A DNA stretch of 64,000 nt, from positions 1 to 64,000 of the forward strand of contig CALUNU010000005.1 in the NCBI GenBank assembly GCA_944322095.1, written 5' to 3'. Source of the DNA: an uncultured Alloprevotella sp. GTDB lineage: Bacteria > Bacteroidota > Bacteroidia > Bacteroidales > Bacteroidaceae. Positions 10,301-18,555 of the stretch are shown here, in pieces. Each line of letters starts with the position of its first letter. Positions within the stretch are counted from its first letter, which is position 1. The notes under the pieces were generated by a model. The model was not told where the DNA came from and did not search any database. It saw only the letters and a list, made by a program, of their open reading frames with translations. The translations under genes and the position numbers were made by a program.

Positions 10301-11131
10301 GGCACCATTAAGCGCGAACAGTTTTTTGCCCTTACCGAGGGCGGAGAGGCTTTCCTCGACGTGCTCGTGCGCTACGGCAACCGCTTTCAGGCAGACAAGG
10401 CCAACGCCGCCGCTTCTCTCTTTGGCAGCGCCGCTCCCGTCGACATAGCCAAGCCTGCTCTCCCCACCGACTTTGAGCCTTGGACCGATTTGAAACGTCT
10501 CGGCGAGGAGCGCAACCTCATCGGCGTTTATATCTCCGGCCACCCGCTCGACAAGTATGCCGTCATCCTCAACGACGTCTGCAACACGCACATGGCTCAG
10601 CTCGAAGACCTTGAAGCCCTGCAAGGCAAAGATCTCACTATGGGCGGCAACGTTGTCGGTCTGCGCAAGGGGCAGACAAAAACGGGGAAGCCCTATGGCA
10701 TTGCCCGCATCGAGGATTTTGACGCCTCGGGAGAGATAGCTCTTTTCGGCGAAGACTGGGCCCGCTGGGGCGGCTATTTCGACGAAGGAAATTCTCTGTT
10801 CATCACGGCACGCGCCGAGCAGCGCCCATGGCGCCCCGGAAGCTACGACTTGAAGATTACCCGCGTCGAATTTCTCGACGACATCAAGGACAGCAAAATT
10901 GAACGCTTCACCATAACGGCTCAGCTCGACCAGCTCGACACAGCTACCGCCGGCGATCTTGCAGCCATGTTGCAAAGCCGCAGCGGACACGTCCCCTTGT
11001 TTTTCGAGGTGGCCGACGCTACGGGAGGTGCCCATCTTCTTTTCGAAGCCAAGGGCCACACGCTCGATGTCGACAAGGAACTGACCGATTACATAAAGGC
11101 CAACCCGGCTCTCGGATACAAAATAAATTAA
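7316..11131 (+). CDS. dnaE: DNA polymerase III alpha subunit
   Basis: Replicative DNA polymerase catalytic subunit, 1271 aa. An N-terminal PHP domain starts HLHVHTQYSILDG. The C-family palm carries the catalytic acidic motif PDIDVDFDDDGR (D502, D504), and GPGRGSAAGS lies upstream. Next come the fingers (GVHACGT), the helix-hairpin-helix region, and a C-terminal OB-fold with a tau-binding-like end. It is a DnaE1-type enzyme without an internal exonuclease domain. The PHP domain has a charged, Lys/Glu-rich insertion around residues 60-95. trxA follows from its own promoter. Confidence 0.96.
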   Translation: MKDFVHLHVHTQYSILDGQASIPRLVDKAVANGMRGMAVTDHGNMMGIKEFFNYTGRIRGKAREALQKAEATLAELKEKNEGEEAIGKAESEVARWKRVANFKAILGCEMYVAHRGKQCKEGKQDSSGWHLIVLAKNLKGYHNLVKLVSRAWVDGFYMRPRTDHEDLERYREGLIVCSACLGGEVPQKIMNDDIDGACQSIEWFKKTFGDDYYLELQRHEVTNPNIRANRETFPLQQKVNAVLIELAKKYDIKLICTNDTHFVDEENAEAHDRLICLSIGKELNDPKRMLYTKQEWFKTREEMNGIFADVPEALENTCEICEKIEHYSIDHAPIMPTFEIPVEFGTEEDYRHRFSDKELFDEFTRDENGNVIMDESEGEKKIAKLGGYDKLYRIKLEADYLAKLTYEGAERRYGNPLPDEVAERLNFELHVMKTMGFPGYFLIVQDYISAARHQLDVSVGPGRGSAAGSAVAYCLGITQIDPIKYDLLFERFLNPDRISLPDIDVDFDDDGRGRVLNWVTQKYGAEKVAHIITYGTMATKLALKDVARVEKLPIDVSNRLCKLIPDRLPEGPDGKVPKMSLTNAIAAIPELREAEASSDKRLHDTILYAKMLEGNVRNTGVHACGTIICRDDVSDWVPVSTAEDKETGEKLRCTQYEGSVIEETGLIKMDFLGLKTLSIIKEAVENVKISLGIDVDIDAISIEDPATYQLYCDGATVGTFQFESTGMQKYLRELQPSTFEDLIAMNALYRPGPMAYIPQFIARKHGKEPIAYDLPCMEKYLKDTYGITVYQEQVMLLSREIANFTRGESDTLRKAMGKKQIDKLNHMYPKFIEGGKANGYDPKVLEKIWEDWRAFASYAFNKSHATCYSWVAYQTAYLKANFPSQYMAAVMSRSLDKITDITKLMDECKGMGIKTLGPDVNESLLKFSVTHTGNIRFGLGAIRGVGQAAVDAILSERKAHGPFLSVYDFVERVNLNACNKKNLETLAVAGAFDSFGTIKREQFFALTEGGEAFLDVLVRYGNRFQADKANAAASLFGSAAPVDIAKPALPTDFEPWTDLKRLGEERNLIGVYISGHPLDKYAVILNDVCNTHMAQLEDLEALQGKDLTMGGNVVGLRKGQTKTGKPYGIARIEDFDASGEIALFGEDWARWGGYFDEGNSLFITARAEQRPWRPGSYDLKITRVEFLDDIKDSKIERFTITAQLDQLDTATAGDLAAMLQSRSGHVPLFFEVADATGGAHLLFEAKGHTLDVDKELTDYIKANPALGYKIN

Positions 11132-11139
11132 TACCTTTG
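11132..11139 (+). promoter_or_regulatory. -7 box of the trxA promoter
   Basis: TACCTTTG, an exact match to TAnnTTTG, begins at the dnaE stop codon and sits about 28 bases before the trxA ATG. It implies that trxA is transcribed separately from dnaE. Confidence 0.65.
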
Positions 11140-11167
11140 CATCGTCATTTTTAAAATCTACAACATT

Positions 11168-11482
11168 ATGGAACTTACCATCACCGACGCCAATTACGAA
11201 GGCATCATGGCCGAAGGCCTCCCCTTGGTCATCGATTTTTCCGCCACATGGTGCGGCCCTTGCAAGAAGATTGCCCCCAGTATTGCTGAACTTGCCGAAG
11301 AATATGCAGGAAAAGTGAATATCGGCAAGTGCGATGTCGATGAAAACGACGCATTAACCTCTAAGTTCGGCATCAGGAACGTTCCCACCGTCTTGTTCAT
11401 CAAGAATGGCGAGGTAGTCAACAAGCACGTCGGCGCCGCTTCGAAGAGCACCTTTGAAGACCTCGTCAAGAGCTTGCTCTGA
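11168..11482 (+). CDS. trxA: Thioredoxin
   Basis: Cytoplasmic thiol-disulfide reductant of 104 aa with no signal peptide. The redox site is WCGPC (W28, C29, C32), preceded by the typical VIDFSATWC strand. The cis-Pro region is NVPTVLFIKNG. It has a dedicated upstream -7 box and a strong terminator immediately after, so it is probably monocistronic. Confidence 0.95.
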   Translation: MELTITDANYEGIMAEGLPLVIDFSATWCGPCKKIAPSIAELAEEYAGKVNIGKCDVDENDALTSKFGIRNVPTVLFIKNGEVVNKHVGAASKSTFEDLVKSLL

Positions 11483-11510
11483 GCCGCTACGCGCCATCCA
11501 TACTCCACAA

Positions 11511-11543
11511 AGCGCTTCCGCATCATACGGAAGCGCTTTTTTT
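11511..11543 (+). terminator. Rho-independent terminator of trxA
   Basis: A perfect 10-base stem, AGCGCTTCCG (11511-11520) with CGGAAGCGCT (11528-11537), has a 7-base loop and a seven-T tail. Confidence 0.92.
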
Positions 11544-11583
11544 GTTACAGCAACGGTCGCTGCCCGTCTGTTCGTTCGTATAT

Positions 11584-11625
11584 AAAAAAGAGGGGACGCG
11601 CCCTGCGGGTGCATCCCTCTCTTTT
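11584..11625. terminator. Bidirectional terminator between trxA and rpsP
   Basis: AAAAGAGGGGACGC pairs imperfectly with GCATCCCTCTCTTTT, with A and T tracts on the two sides, so it can work in both directions. It lies 28 bases beyond the rpsP stop and is therefore chiefly the rpsP terminator. Confidence 0.75.
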
Positions 11626-11653
11626 CGTATTGGGAAATGTTTTTGAAGCCCTT

Positions 11654-12205
11654 TTATGCCTCAGCGGGAGCTTCGCCTTCTTCGGCAGCGGCTTCGCTTT
11701 CGGCAGCAGCGGCAGCGGCTTCGGCCTCAGCCTTAGCGGCAGCAGCGGCAGCTTTCTTTTCAGCCACTTTCTCTGCTATTTTGGCATTGATTTCCTTTTC
11801 GGCTGCCAGACGGGCCTCGACAGCAGCACGCTTTTCAGCGTCCTTCTGACCGGCAAAAGCAGCAGCCTTGTTGGTCTTATCCTGCTTCCAAGCTTCAAAC
11901 TTAGCTTGTGCGGCTGCCTCGTCGAAAGCGCCTTTCTTCACGCCGCCGCGCAGGTGCTTCATCAGGAGCACACCCTCGCGCGAGAGGATATTGCGCACCG
12001 TGTCGGTGGGCTGTGCGCCGGTTTCGAGCCAATAGAGGGCGCGGTCAAAATTCAAATCCACAGTGGCAGGATTGGTGTTGGGGTTGTACGTACCAATCTT
12101 CTCGGTAAATCTACCATCGCGTGGTGCTCTTACGTCTGCAATCACGATGCTGTAAAAGGCATAGCCCTTACGGCCGTGGCGTTGCAATCTGATTTTTGTT
12201 GCCAT
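11654..12205 (-). CDS. rpsP: Ribosomal protein bS16 with long Ala/Glu-rich C-terminal tail
   Basis: Small-subunit ribosomal protein. Residues 1-85 are typical bS16, beginning [13 protein letters not shown] and containing [24 protein letters not shown]. The protein continues to 183 aa, about twice the bacterial norm. The extra part (about residue 90 on) is a charged, coiled-coil-like stretch ending in an Ala/Glu low-complexity tail. Such tails occur in Bacteroidales bS16, but their role is unknown. It has its own -7 box and terminator. Confidence 0.95.
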   Translation of the reverse strand: MATKIRLQRHGRKGYAFYSIVIADVRAPRDGRFTEKIGTYNPNTNPATVDLNFDRALYWLETGAQPTDTVRNILSREGVLLMKHLRGGVKKGAFDEAAAQAKFEAWKQDKTNKAAAFAGQKDAEKRAAVEARLAAEKEINAKIAEKVAEKKAAAAAAKAEAEAAAAAAESEAAAEEGEAPAEA

Positions 12206-12263
12206 TGTTTTTTAAAAATGTTTTTATTGGTTTAAACGTTGCCGCTATCTCGTAACGGCGGCG

Positions 12264-12271
12264 CAAAGTTA
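12264..12271 (-). promoter_or_regulatory. -7 box of the rpsP promoter
   Basis: Reads TAACTTTG on the minus strand, matching TAnnTTTG, 58 bases upstream of the rpsP ATG. Confidence 0.6.
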
Positions 12272-12304
12272 CGTCTTTTCTCCCGATTTAGCAAGGCTTT
12301 CCCA

Positions 12305-12322
12305 TTTTTCCGGCCGGTAAAA
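12305..12322 (-). terminator. TTTTTCCGGCCGG palindrome after the OPT transporter gene
   Basis: TTTTTCCGGCCGGTAAAA is a near-perfect palindrome starting five bases beyond the transporter stop (minus strand). A perfect version occurs downstream of the DUF3078 gene at 16915-16932, so the two are probably the same kind of gene-end signal. The stem is short (about seven pairs), so termination efficiency is uncertain. Confidence 0.4.
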
Positions 12323-12326
12323 GGCG

Positions 12327-14327
12327 TTATAACGTCTTTTCCGAACGTCCGATGGAAGCCTTCACCAGGTAGACCACCAGCAGGGCATAAGCTGCAAGGG
12401 ATACAACCTGGCTCCACGGGTTGGCCAGCCACTCTTCACGGGCAAAGTTGAATCCGCCGAACTGCATGGCGGCGCTCACCACTCCCATCAGGGCGCCTCC
12501 TGCGATGAAACCGGAGGAAAGGAGCGTACCCTTTTCGTTTCTTGCCTTGTTCACGGCTTCGTCCTTCGAGCGGGAGCTGACGTACCAGCTGATGAGTCCG
12601 CCCACGAGCAAAGGCAGGTTGAGTTGCAGGGGAATGAACATGCCCAATGCAAAAGCCAGTGCAGGCACGCCCATCCATGTCAGCACGATGGCCAGTGCGG
12701 CACCTATACCGTAAAGCAGCCACGGCGCTCCCTGTCCGCTCATGAGCGGCTCGATGACGGCAGCCATGGCGCGTGCCTGCGGAGCAGCCATCACGTTCGG
12801 GTCGGCAAAGCCATAGGCTTTGTTCAGAATGAGAATGACGCCACCCACCGTAGCGGCCGACACGAGAATGCCCAGAAACTTATAAGTTTCCTGCTTGCGC
12901 GGCGTGCTGCCCAGCCAATAGCCAATTTTCAGGTCGGTGATGAAGCTGCCGGCCGACGAGAGCGCCGTACATACCACGCCACCCATGATGAGGGCTGCCA
13001 CCATGCCGCCCGTTCCCTTCATGCCGACGGCCACCATCACCACCGACGAAAGGATGAGCGTCATGAGCGTCATGCCCGACACGGGATTGCTGCCGACGAT
13101 GGCTATGGCGTTGGCTGCCACCGTGGTGAACAGGAAGGAAATGACGGCCACAATGAGGATGCCCACGATGGTAAAGAGCAGATTTCCGCCCATCACGCCG
13201 AAATAGAAAAAGAGAAGCGTAACAATGAGCGTCAGCAGCGAGCCGAAGGCAATAATCTTCATCGAAAGGTCTTTTTGCGTGCGGGGCACATTTTGCTCCT
13301 CGCTTCCTCCGCGAAAGACCTTGCCGGCCAGCGTAAATGCGCTCTTGATGACGCCCCAGCTCTTGATGATGCCGATGACGCCGGCCATGGCGATACCGCC
13401 GATACCTATGCTCTTGGCATAGTCGAACAGCTGTTCGGCCGAGGCCGCGCTCGCCGTAACGCCTTCTGCCACGGTCAAATTGGGGAAGAGCAGGGCGATG
13501 CCCGGCACGATGAGCCACCATACGACCACGGAGCCGAGGCAAATGATGACGGCATATTTCAATCCGACGATATATCCCATGCCCAGCAGAGCCGCACTTG
13601 TGTTCAGCTTGAAAACCAGCTTCGTTTTTTCAGCCAGCAGGTCGCCCCAGGCGCAGCAGCGGCTCGTAAAGTTTTCGTTCCACGCTCCGAACGACGCCAC
13701 GGCAAAGTCGAACAGTCCGCCCACGAGGCCGGCAACGAGCAGCGGCTTGGCCTGGCTGCCTCCCCGTTCGCCGGAGATGAGCACCTGGGTCGAGGCCGTC
13801 GCTTCCGGGAAGGGATATTTCCCGTGCATGTCCTTTACAAAATATTTGCGGAAAGGTATCAGGAAGAGAATGCCCAGAATGCCGCCCAGGAGCGAGGCCA
13901 TGAACACTTCGAGGAAGTTGACCGTCATCTCCGGGTATTTCGCTTGCAGGATGTACAGGGCGGGGAGCGTAAAGATGGCTCCGGCCACAATCATGCCCGA
14001 GCAGGCGCCGATGCTCTGGATAATGACGTTTTCGCCAAGGGGGTCTTTCCGGTGGGTGGCGCCGGCCACGCCCACGGCAATGATGGTGATGGGTATGGCA
14101 GCCTCAAACACCTGGCCCACCTTCAAGCCCAAATAGGCTGTGGCGGCCGAGAAAATGATGGCCATGAGGATGCCCCACACCAACGACCAGGGCGTCACCT
14201 CCTTATAGGTGCGCGACGGCTTCATGAGGGGTTCATATTCCTCTCCCGGTTGCAGTTCGCGAAAGGCGTTCTCGGGCAAAGCCTTTTCGTCGAACGCCTG
14301 CTGTTGTGATTGGTTTGTCTGTTTCAT
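12327..14327 (-). CDS. OPT family oligopeptide/metal-chelate transporter
   Basis: Integral membrane protein of 666 aa with about 15 hydrophobic segments. After an N-terminal cytoplasmic region comes LTWSLVWGILMA-type helix 1 and AATAYLGLKVGQVFEAAIPITI, both typical of the OPT family, and later PVSGMTLMTLILSS. OPT proteins import short peptides or metal-siderophore complexes; the substrate here is unknown. I chose the ATG at 14327 (MKQTNQSQQQ) because the longer frame would overlap the upstream gene. Only 20 bases separate it from nspC, so the two are probably co-transcribed. Confidence 0.88.
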   Translation of the reverse strand: MKQTNQSQQQAFDEKALPENAFRELQPGEEYEPLMKPSRTYKEVTPWSLVWGILMAIIFSAATAYLGLKVGQVFEAAIPITIIAVGVAGATHRKDPLGENVIIQSIGACSGMIVAGAIFTLPALYILQAKYPEMTVNFLEVFMASLLGGILGILFLIPFRKYFVKDMHGKYPFPEATASTQVLISGERGGSQAKPLLVAGLVGGLFDFAVASFGAWNENFTSRCCAWGDLLAEKTKLVFKLNTSAALLGMGYIVGLKYAVIICLGSVVVWWLIVPGIALLFPNLTVAEGVTASAASAEQLFDYAKSIGIGGIAMAGVIGIIKSWGVIKSAFTLAGKVFRGGSEEQNVPRTQKDLSMKIIAFGSLLTLIVTLLFFYFGVMGGNLLFTIVGILIVAVISFLFTTVAANAIAIVGSNPVSGMTLMTLILSSVVMVAVGMKGTGGMVAALIMGGVVCTALSSAGSFITDLKIGYWLGSTPRKQETYKFLGILVSAATVGGVILILNKAYGFADPNVMAAPQARAMAAVIEPLMSGQGAPWLLYGIGAALAIVLTWMGVPALAFALGMFIPLQLNLPLLVGGLISWYVSSRSKDEAVNKARNEKGTLLSSGFIAGGALMGVVSAAMQFGGFNFAREEWLANPWSQVVSLAAYALLVVYLVKASIGRSEKTL

Positions 14328-14347
14328 TATTTTACGTTTATATGTTT

Positions 14348-15526
14348 TCAACACATGCGATCCCTGTAATCTTCGTAGCTGAACGCGCGATACACCTCGA
14401 TGCTGCCGTCGGTATGCCGCAGGGCTATGGCCGGATGGGCGATGCCGTTAAACATGGTCGTCTTCACGGTGGTGTAGTGTATCATGTCTTCCAGAATAAC
14501 CGGGTCGCCCGGTTGCAGCGGTTGCGGGAAACGCCAGTATCCCATGTAGTCGCCGCTCAGGCAACTGTTGCCGCCCAGCCTGTATACGTCTGCGTCGGTC
14601 TCATGCCCCCGGGCAGTTTCCTCGTCCAGCGTCTCGGCACCGCGCACGGCCGGGCGGTAGGGCATTTCCAGGCAATCGGGCATGTGGCACGTGAAGCTCA
14701 CGTTCATTATCGCCGTTTTGATGCCGCTGTTCTCCACGATGTCCACCACTTTGGCGACGAGCGGGCCCGTATGCCAGGCAAAGGCCGAGCCGGGCTCCAT
14801 GATGATGTGCAGCCCGGGATGCTTGCGGCGGAAGTCTTGCAGGAGCCCGACGAGATGCTCCACGTCGTAATCGCTGCGGGTCACGAGATGACCGCCGCCC
14901 AGATTGAGCCATTTTATCCGATCGAGCCAGGGGGAGAACTTTTCCTCCACGTGCTGCAACGTGTGTTCGAGCGCATACGATGAGCTTTCGCAATGGCAGT
15001 GGCAGTGGAAGCCCTCGATGCCTGCGGGCAGGGCTTCGGGCATGGCCGAGGCCACGATGCCAAAGCGCGAACCGGGCGCACAGGGGTCGTAGAGCTCCAC
15101 GTCGATTTCGCTATACTCGGGGTTGATGCGCAAGCCGCACGAGATGGGGGCGTGCGCCGCGTTCCATGCCTCGATGCGGGGATAGAACCGCCGGTATTGC
15201 GATAGCGAGTTGAACGTGATGTGGCTGCTGCACCGCATGATCTCGGAAAAGGTTTCTTCCTCGTAGGCGGGCGAGTAGGTGTGGGCTTTCGAGCCGAACT
15301 CTTCCAAGGCGAGCCGGGCTTCATAGGGCGACGAGGCCGTCGTATGGTCGATGTATTCCCGGAAGATGGGAAACGATTTCCACAAGGCGAAGGCCTTGAA
15401 CGCCAAAATAAACTCCACGCCGGCCCTGTCGGCTATGGAGCGTATGAGGCTGAGATTCTGCCGGAGCTTGCTTTCGTCCATGACGTAGCAGGGCAGGGGC
15501 AGGTTTTTTATAATGCTGTCTGTCAA
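14348..15526 (-). CDS. nspC: Carboxynorspermidine decarboxylase
   Basis: PLP enzyme of the alanine-racemase-like fold III. It decarboxylates carboxy(nor)spermidine in the alternative polyamine pathway. The PLP lysine is Lys44 in FILAFKAFALWK, and the active-site Cys is in GGNSCLSGD near the C-terminus. HCHCHCESSS and WLNLGGGHLVTR are characteristic of NspC. The length of 392 aa is normal. The partner carboxynorspermidine dehydrogenase is not in the window. It is followed at once by the OPT transporter and separated from galE upstream by a strong terminator. Confidence 0.93.
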   Translation of the reverse strand: MTDSIIKNLPLPCYVMDESKLRQNLSLIRSIADRAGVEFILAFKAFALWKSFPIFREYIDHTTASSPYEARLALEEFGSKAHTYSPAYEEETFSEIMRCSSHITFNSLSQYRRFYPRIEAWNAAHAPISCGLRINPEYSEIDVELYDPCAPGSRFGIVASAMPEALPAGIEGFHCHCHCESSSYALEHTLQHVEEKFSPWLDRIKWLNLGGGHLVTRSDYDVEHLVGLLQDFRRKHPGLHIIMEPGSAFAWHTGPLVAKVVDIVENSGIKTAIMNVSFTCHMPDCLEMPYRPAVRGAETLDEETARGHETDADVYRLGGNSCLSGDYMGYWRFPQPLQPGDPVILEDMIHYTTVKTTMFNGIAHPAIALRHTDGSIEVYRAFSYEDYRDRMC

Positions 15527-15570
15527 AACGTTGCTCTGGTTTGCGTGGCGCCATGCGGCCCACGGGTGAT

Positions 15571-15618
15571 AAAAAAGCCAATGTGGCGCCCCGCTCGCGC
15601 GGCGGCAGCCACATTGGC
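15571..15618 (-). terminator. Rho-independent terminator of galE
   Basis: GCCAATGTGGC (15577-15587) pairs with GCCACATTGGC (15608-15618). On the minus strand the stem runs into six T residues (15576-15571). It separates galE from nspC. Confidence 0.9.
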
Positions 15619-15663
15619 CTGTTGTTTATGCCTGGATGCTGCTGTACATCTGCGTCGTGCGGC

Positions 15664-16704
15664 TTACATGATGCCTCTTTCGCGCAGCTTTTTCTGCCAG
15701 TTCCAAGCAGAAGTCAAGGCTTCTTCGAGCGTATGCACGGCCTTCCAGCCCAGCACCTTGTTTGCCTTGTCGACGTTGCCCCACACCTTTTCGATGTCGC
15801 CCGGACGACGGGGAGCAATCTTATAGTTGAGCTTCACGCCGGTGCATTTCTCGAACGTATTGATGAGTTCCAGCACGGAAACGCCGTGACCCGTACCCAC
15901 GTTGTAGATTTCAACGGGCTCGGTGTTCTTTCCGTCCAGGATGCGCGCCATGGCGCAGACGTGAGCCTTGGCCAGGTCGAGCACGTAGATATAATCGCGG
16001 ATGCACGAACCGTCGGGCGTGTCGTAATCGTCGCCAAACACGCTCAGGCACGGACGAATGCCGATGGCCGTCTGCGTAAGATAGGGGATAAGGTTGGCAG
16101 GTACGCCGTTGGGCATTTCGCCGATGATGCCGCTGGGGTGTGAACCGATGGGGTTGAAGTATCGCAGCAGGATGGCGCTGATGGGGGCGCCGCTCTTGAC
16201 GTAGTCGCGGATGATTTCCTCGTTTATCTGCTTCGTGTTGCCATAAGGGCTCTCGGCGGGCTTGATGGGAGCCTCCTCGGTGACGGGAAGGTTCTCGGGA
16301 TCGGGCTGGCCATAGACCGTGCACGAAGATGAGAAGATGATGCCCTTCACATCATACTTGGGCATGAGCTTTAATATGTTGATAAGCGAAAGCAGATTGT
16401 TCTCGTAATATTTCAACGGCTTCTCGACGCTTTCGCCCACGGCCTTGCTGGCGGCAAAGTGGATGATACCGCTGATGGCCGGATACTTTTTGAAAACACC
16501 CTCGAGCCCGGCCAGATCGCAGCAGTCGACCTTTTCAAATGCGGGCCGTATGCCGGAGATCTTTTCGATGCCGTCAACGACGTCTGCCTGCGAATTCGAC
16601 AGATTGTCCACGATAACCACGTCGTATCCTGCGTTCTGCAATTCTACCGTGGTGTGCGAACCGATGAACCCGGTTCCACCCGTTACCAAGATTGTTTTTT
16701 TCAT
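15664..16704 (-). CDS. galE: UDP-glucose 4-epimerase
   Basis: Interconverts UDP-glucose and UDP-galactose with bound NAD. It has the Rossmann motif TGGTGFIGSH (8-17), catalytic Tyr154/Lys158 in YGNTK, SSSCTVYG before it and the family C-terminal part. The length of 346 aa is normal. It is monocistronic by layout, with an AT-rich upstream gap and its own terminator. It supplies UDP-galactose for surface glycans as well as galactose catabolism. Confidence 0.93.
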   Translation of the reverse strand: MKKTILVTGGTGFIGSHTTVELQNAGYDVVIVDNLSNSQADVVDGIEKISGIRPAFEKVDCCDLAGLEGVFKKYPAISGIIHFAASKAVGESVEKPLKYYENNLLSLINILKLMPKYDVKGIIFSSSCTVYGQPDPENLPVTEEAPIKPAESPYGNTKQINEEIIRDYVKSGAPISAILLRYFNPIGSHPSGIIGEMPNGVPANLIPYLTQTAIGIRPCLSVFGDDYDTPDGSCIRDYIYVLDLAKAHVCAMARILDGKNTEPVEIYNVGTGHGVSVLELINTFEKCTGVKLNYKIAPRRPGDIEKVWGNVDKANKVLGWKAVHTLEEALTSAWNWQKKLRERGIM

Positions 16705-16914
16705 GAGTTTCTGTGTTACAGGGATGTTCCTTTTCGTTCTGCGAAATTAGCAATAAAATTTCAGAACATTAGGCTTTGAAAAGAAAAAAATAAAATGAGC
16801 GGCAATGTGGCAAAGCTGTACGTGCCGGCCCGCTTGCCGGGGAGCAACGCTTATCGGCCGCCGCGGGCCGCGGCGATGCCGGCTCCTGCGTGGCGTTTGC
16901 TCCCGGGATACACA

Positions 16915-16932
16915 TTTTTCCGGCCGGAAAAA
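16915..16932. terminator. Perfect 18-base palindrome after the DUF3078 gene
   Basis: TTTTTCCGGCCGGAAAAA lies 27 bases beyond the DUF3078 stop. It resembles a compact two-way terminator or a binding site. An almost identical element follows the OPT gene at 12305-12322. Confidence 0.45.
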
Positions 16933-16958
16933 CGTTTCGGGATGCCGGCAAATTGCCA

Positions 16959-18347
16959 TCAGAACGAAACTTCGAGGCCTACCGAGAGGTTTTCGTTAAA
17001 TTGGAAGTAGGAGCGGCCCTCCTGACGGGTCACACTGTCGTCGAAGCGGGGATAGAGGAACAGCTTCGTCGTGAGGAATTTGTTTATTCTCAGGTTAAAC
17101 GTGTTTTCCCATTCCAGTTGGGCTTTGGAATAGTCGGTAAAATAGTAGATGCGTCCCGTCCACTGGATGTTTTTCCAGATGTTCCACGTATAGGTGACGG
17201 TGATGTTCGAACCATATTCGAACTTCGTGTGGCGGCCTTCTTTCAAGCCAAAAGAGGTGGCCAGGTAGAGACGGTCCACATATTTGAAATTGACGGAAAA
17301 GGGCGAAACGGTGGCGTCAAGCGTCAGGTTCTTCACGTTGCTGAGCTTATACGACATACCAAGCGAAAAGACCGATTCAAAGGGCGACATAAAGTCGGAG
17401 TAGACATGGGCGTCGTTGCTCTTGTATCCGCGGTAAAACTGCGTCCAGCTCTGCAACATGGCCGTATAGTTCCACCGCCCGATGGCTTGCAGCCCGAGCT
17501 TGTTGGTCATACGGATCAGGTCGTTGTTTGTCTTGTACTTATGCAAGTCGTCTCCCTCGGACGTGAGGAAACCCAGCTTCAATTCCAACGTATTTTCAAA
17601 GGAAACTTTGCTTTTGTTGTTGTAGTTGGCCTTTATCACGGCCGAAGCGAGCATCGAGTTGTTGTTCTCGCCACCTTTATACCAGTTGTCCGACACGTAG
17701 GTCTGCATAAACTGCAACGAGAAATTCGTGGAAAACTTCCAGAAGTTGGGCTTGCGCACGACGATGCCCCAGCTGTCGTCCGTCAGGTCAGGGTCGGGCA
17801 GCGGCTGAACGTCGGGAGTGTCGTCGCCCAGGCGGATGTCGGCTTTCACGTCGGCGGTCAGGTCGTCGCGCAGGCCGGCCGTGTCTTTTTCGACCGCTTC
17901 GTTACGCACCACCAGCCACGGATACTGCGTGTAGGTGGCCATCAGGCAGCTGTCGATGCCTTGGCCCAGCGTTTCGACGCGGGCCGACATCGGTCCGTAC
18001 CCGGCTTCCGCTTTCCTGCTCCACGCTCCGGCCTTTCGCTCCATCGCGCTTCCCGGGCGATAGCCGAGCGAGCCTATCTGGCTGCGCACGCTGCCTTCGA
18101 ACAAGGTGCCGGCCGAAAACAGGCGGAAATAATAAGGGTTGCCCAACGTGTCGGCCTTGTCGTAATGCCACGTGGAATAGCTTCGGGAGAGCGAGTCGAG
18201 CGCAGCCGCATAGCGAACGTAGAGCGTGTCGGCCCGGCCGGTGCGGCGCGACGGCACATGGCGCACCTGCTGCGCCCAAAGGGGGAGCGTAGCTGCCGAC
18301 AAGAACGAAAAGACCCGAAGAAAACGCGTCAGACGTGGCATGTACAT
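16959..18347 (-). CDS. Outer-membrane beta-barrel protein, DUF3078 family
   Basis: A 462-aa envelope protein. The start at 18347 (MYMPRLTRF) gives a clear signal peptide (FLRVFSFLSAATLPLWAQ). The frame is open upstream to 18665, but that extension is GC-rich and overlaps the end of the next gene, so I reject it. After an approximately 200-residue N-terminal part comes the barrel, with VSDNWYKGGENNNSMLASAVIKA and many alternating aromatic strands ending in Phe, as in outer-membrane proteins. The function of DUF3078 proteins is unknown. Confidence 0.82.
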   Translation of the reverse strand: MYMPRLTRFLRVFSFLSAATLPLWAQQVRHVPSRRTGRADTLYVRYAAALDSLSRSYSTWHYDKADTLGNPYYFRLFSAGTLFEGSVRSQIGSLGYRPGSAMERKAGAWSRKAEAGYGPMSARVETLGQGIDSCLMATYTQYPWLVVRNEAVEKDTAGLRDDLTADVKADIRLGDDTPDVQPLPDPDLTDDSWGIVVRKPNFWKFSTNFSLQFMQTYVSDNWYKGGENNNSMLASAVIKANYNNKSKVSFENTLELKLGFLTSEGDDLHKYKTNNDLIRMTNKLGLQAIGRWNYTAMLQSWTQFYRGYKSNDAHVYSDFMSPFESVFSLGMSYKLSNVKNLTLDATVSPFSVNFKYVDRLYLATSFGLKEGRHTKFEYGSNITVTYTWNIWKNIQWTGRIYYFTDYSKAQLEWENTFNLRINKFLTTKLFLYPRFDDSVTRQEGRSYFQFNENLSVGLEVSF

Positions 18348-18555
18348 TCTTTTCTGCCGCGAAGATAGTGTAAACTGAGGGGAGAGCCAAGGAAATGCGG
18401 CTTTTTTCCTGCCGGCTAAAACGGGCGTAAGCGTTTTCGCCGGGAGAAGGCTGCGGCCGCACGTGCCCCGATACAATGCGGGCCCCTGCCGGAAGATGCA
18501 TCTTCGCAGAGGCCCGTTGTGAAGCTGTGTATCGGCCACCAGGCGTGGCCGGTGC

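Noticed and set aside
12624..14309. 561-codon frame on the plus strand
   Set aside because: It mirrors the OPT transporter; His/Gly/Arg-rich, no domain.
16890..18368. 492-codon frame on the plus strand
   Set aside because: It lies opposite the DUF3078 barrel gene, which has a signal peptide and a regular strand pattern.
18473..18520. Inverted repeat GGGCC...GGCCC downstream of the MalY-type gene
   Set aside because: Imperfect pairing and no T tract; not enough to call a terminator.
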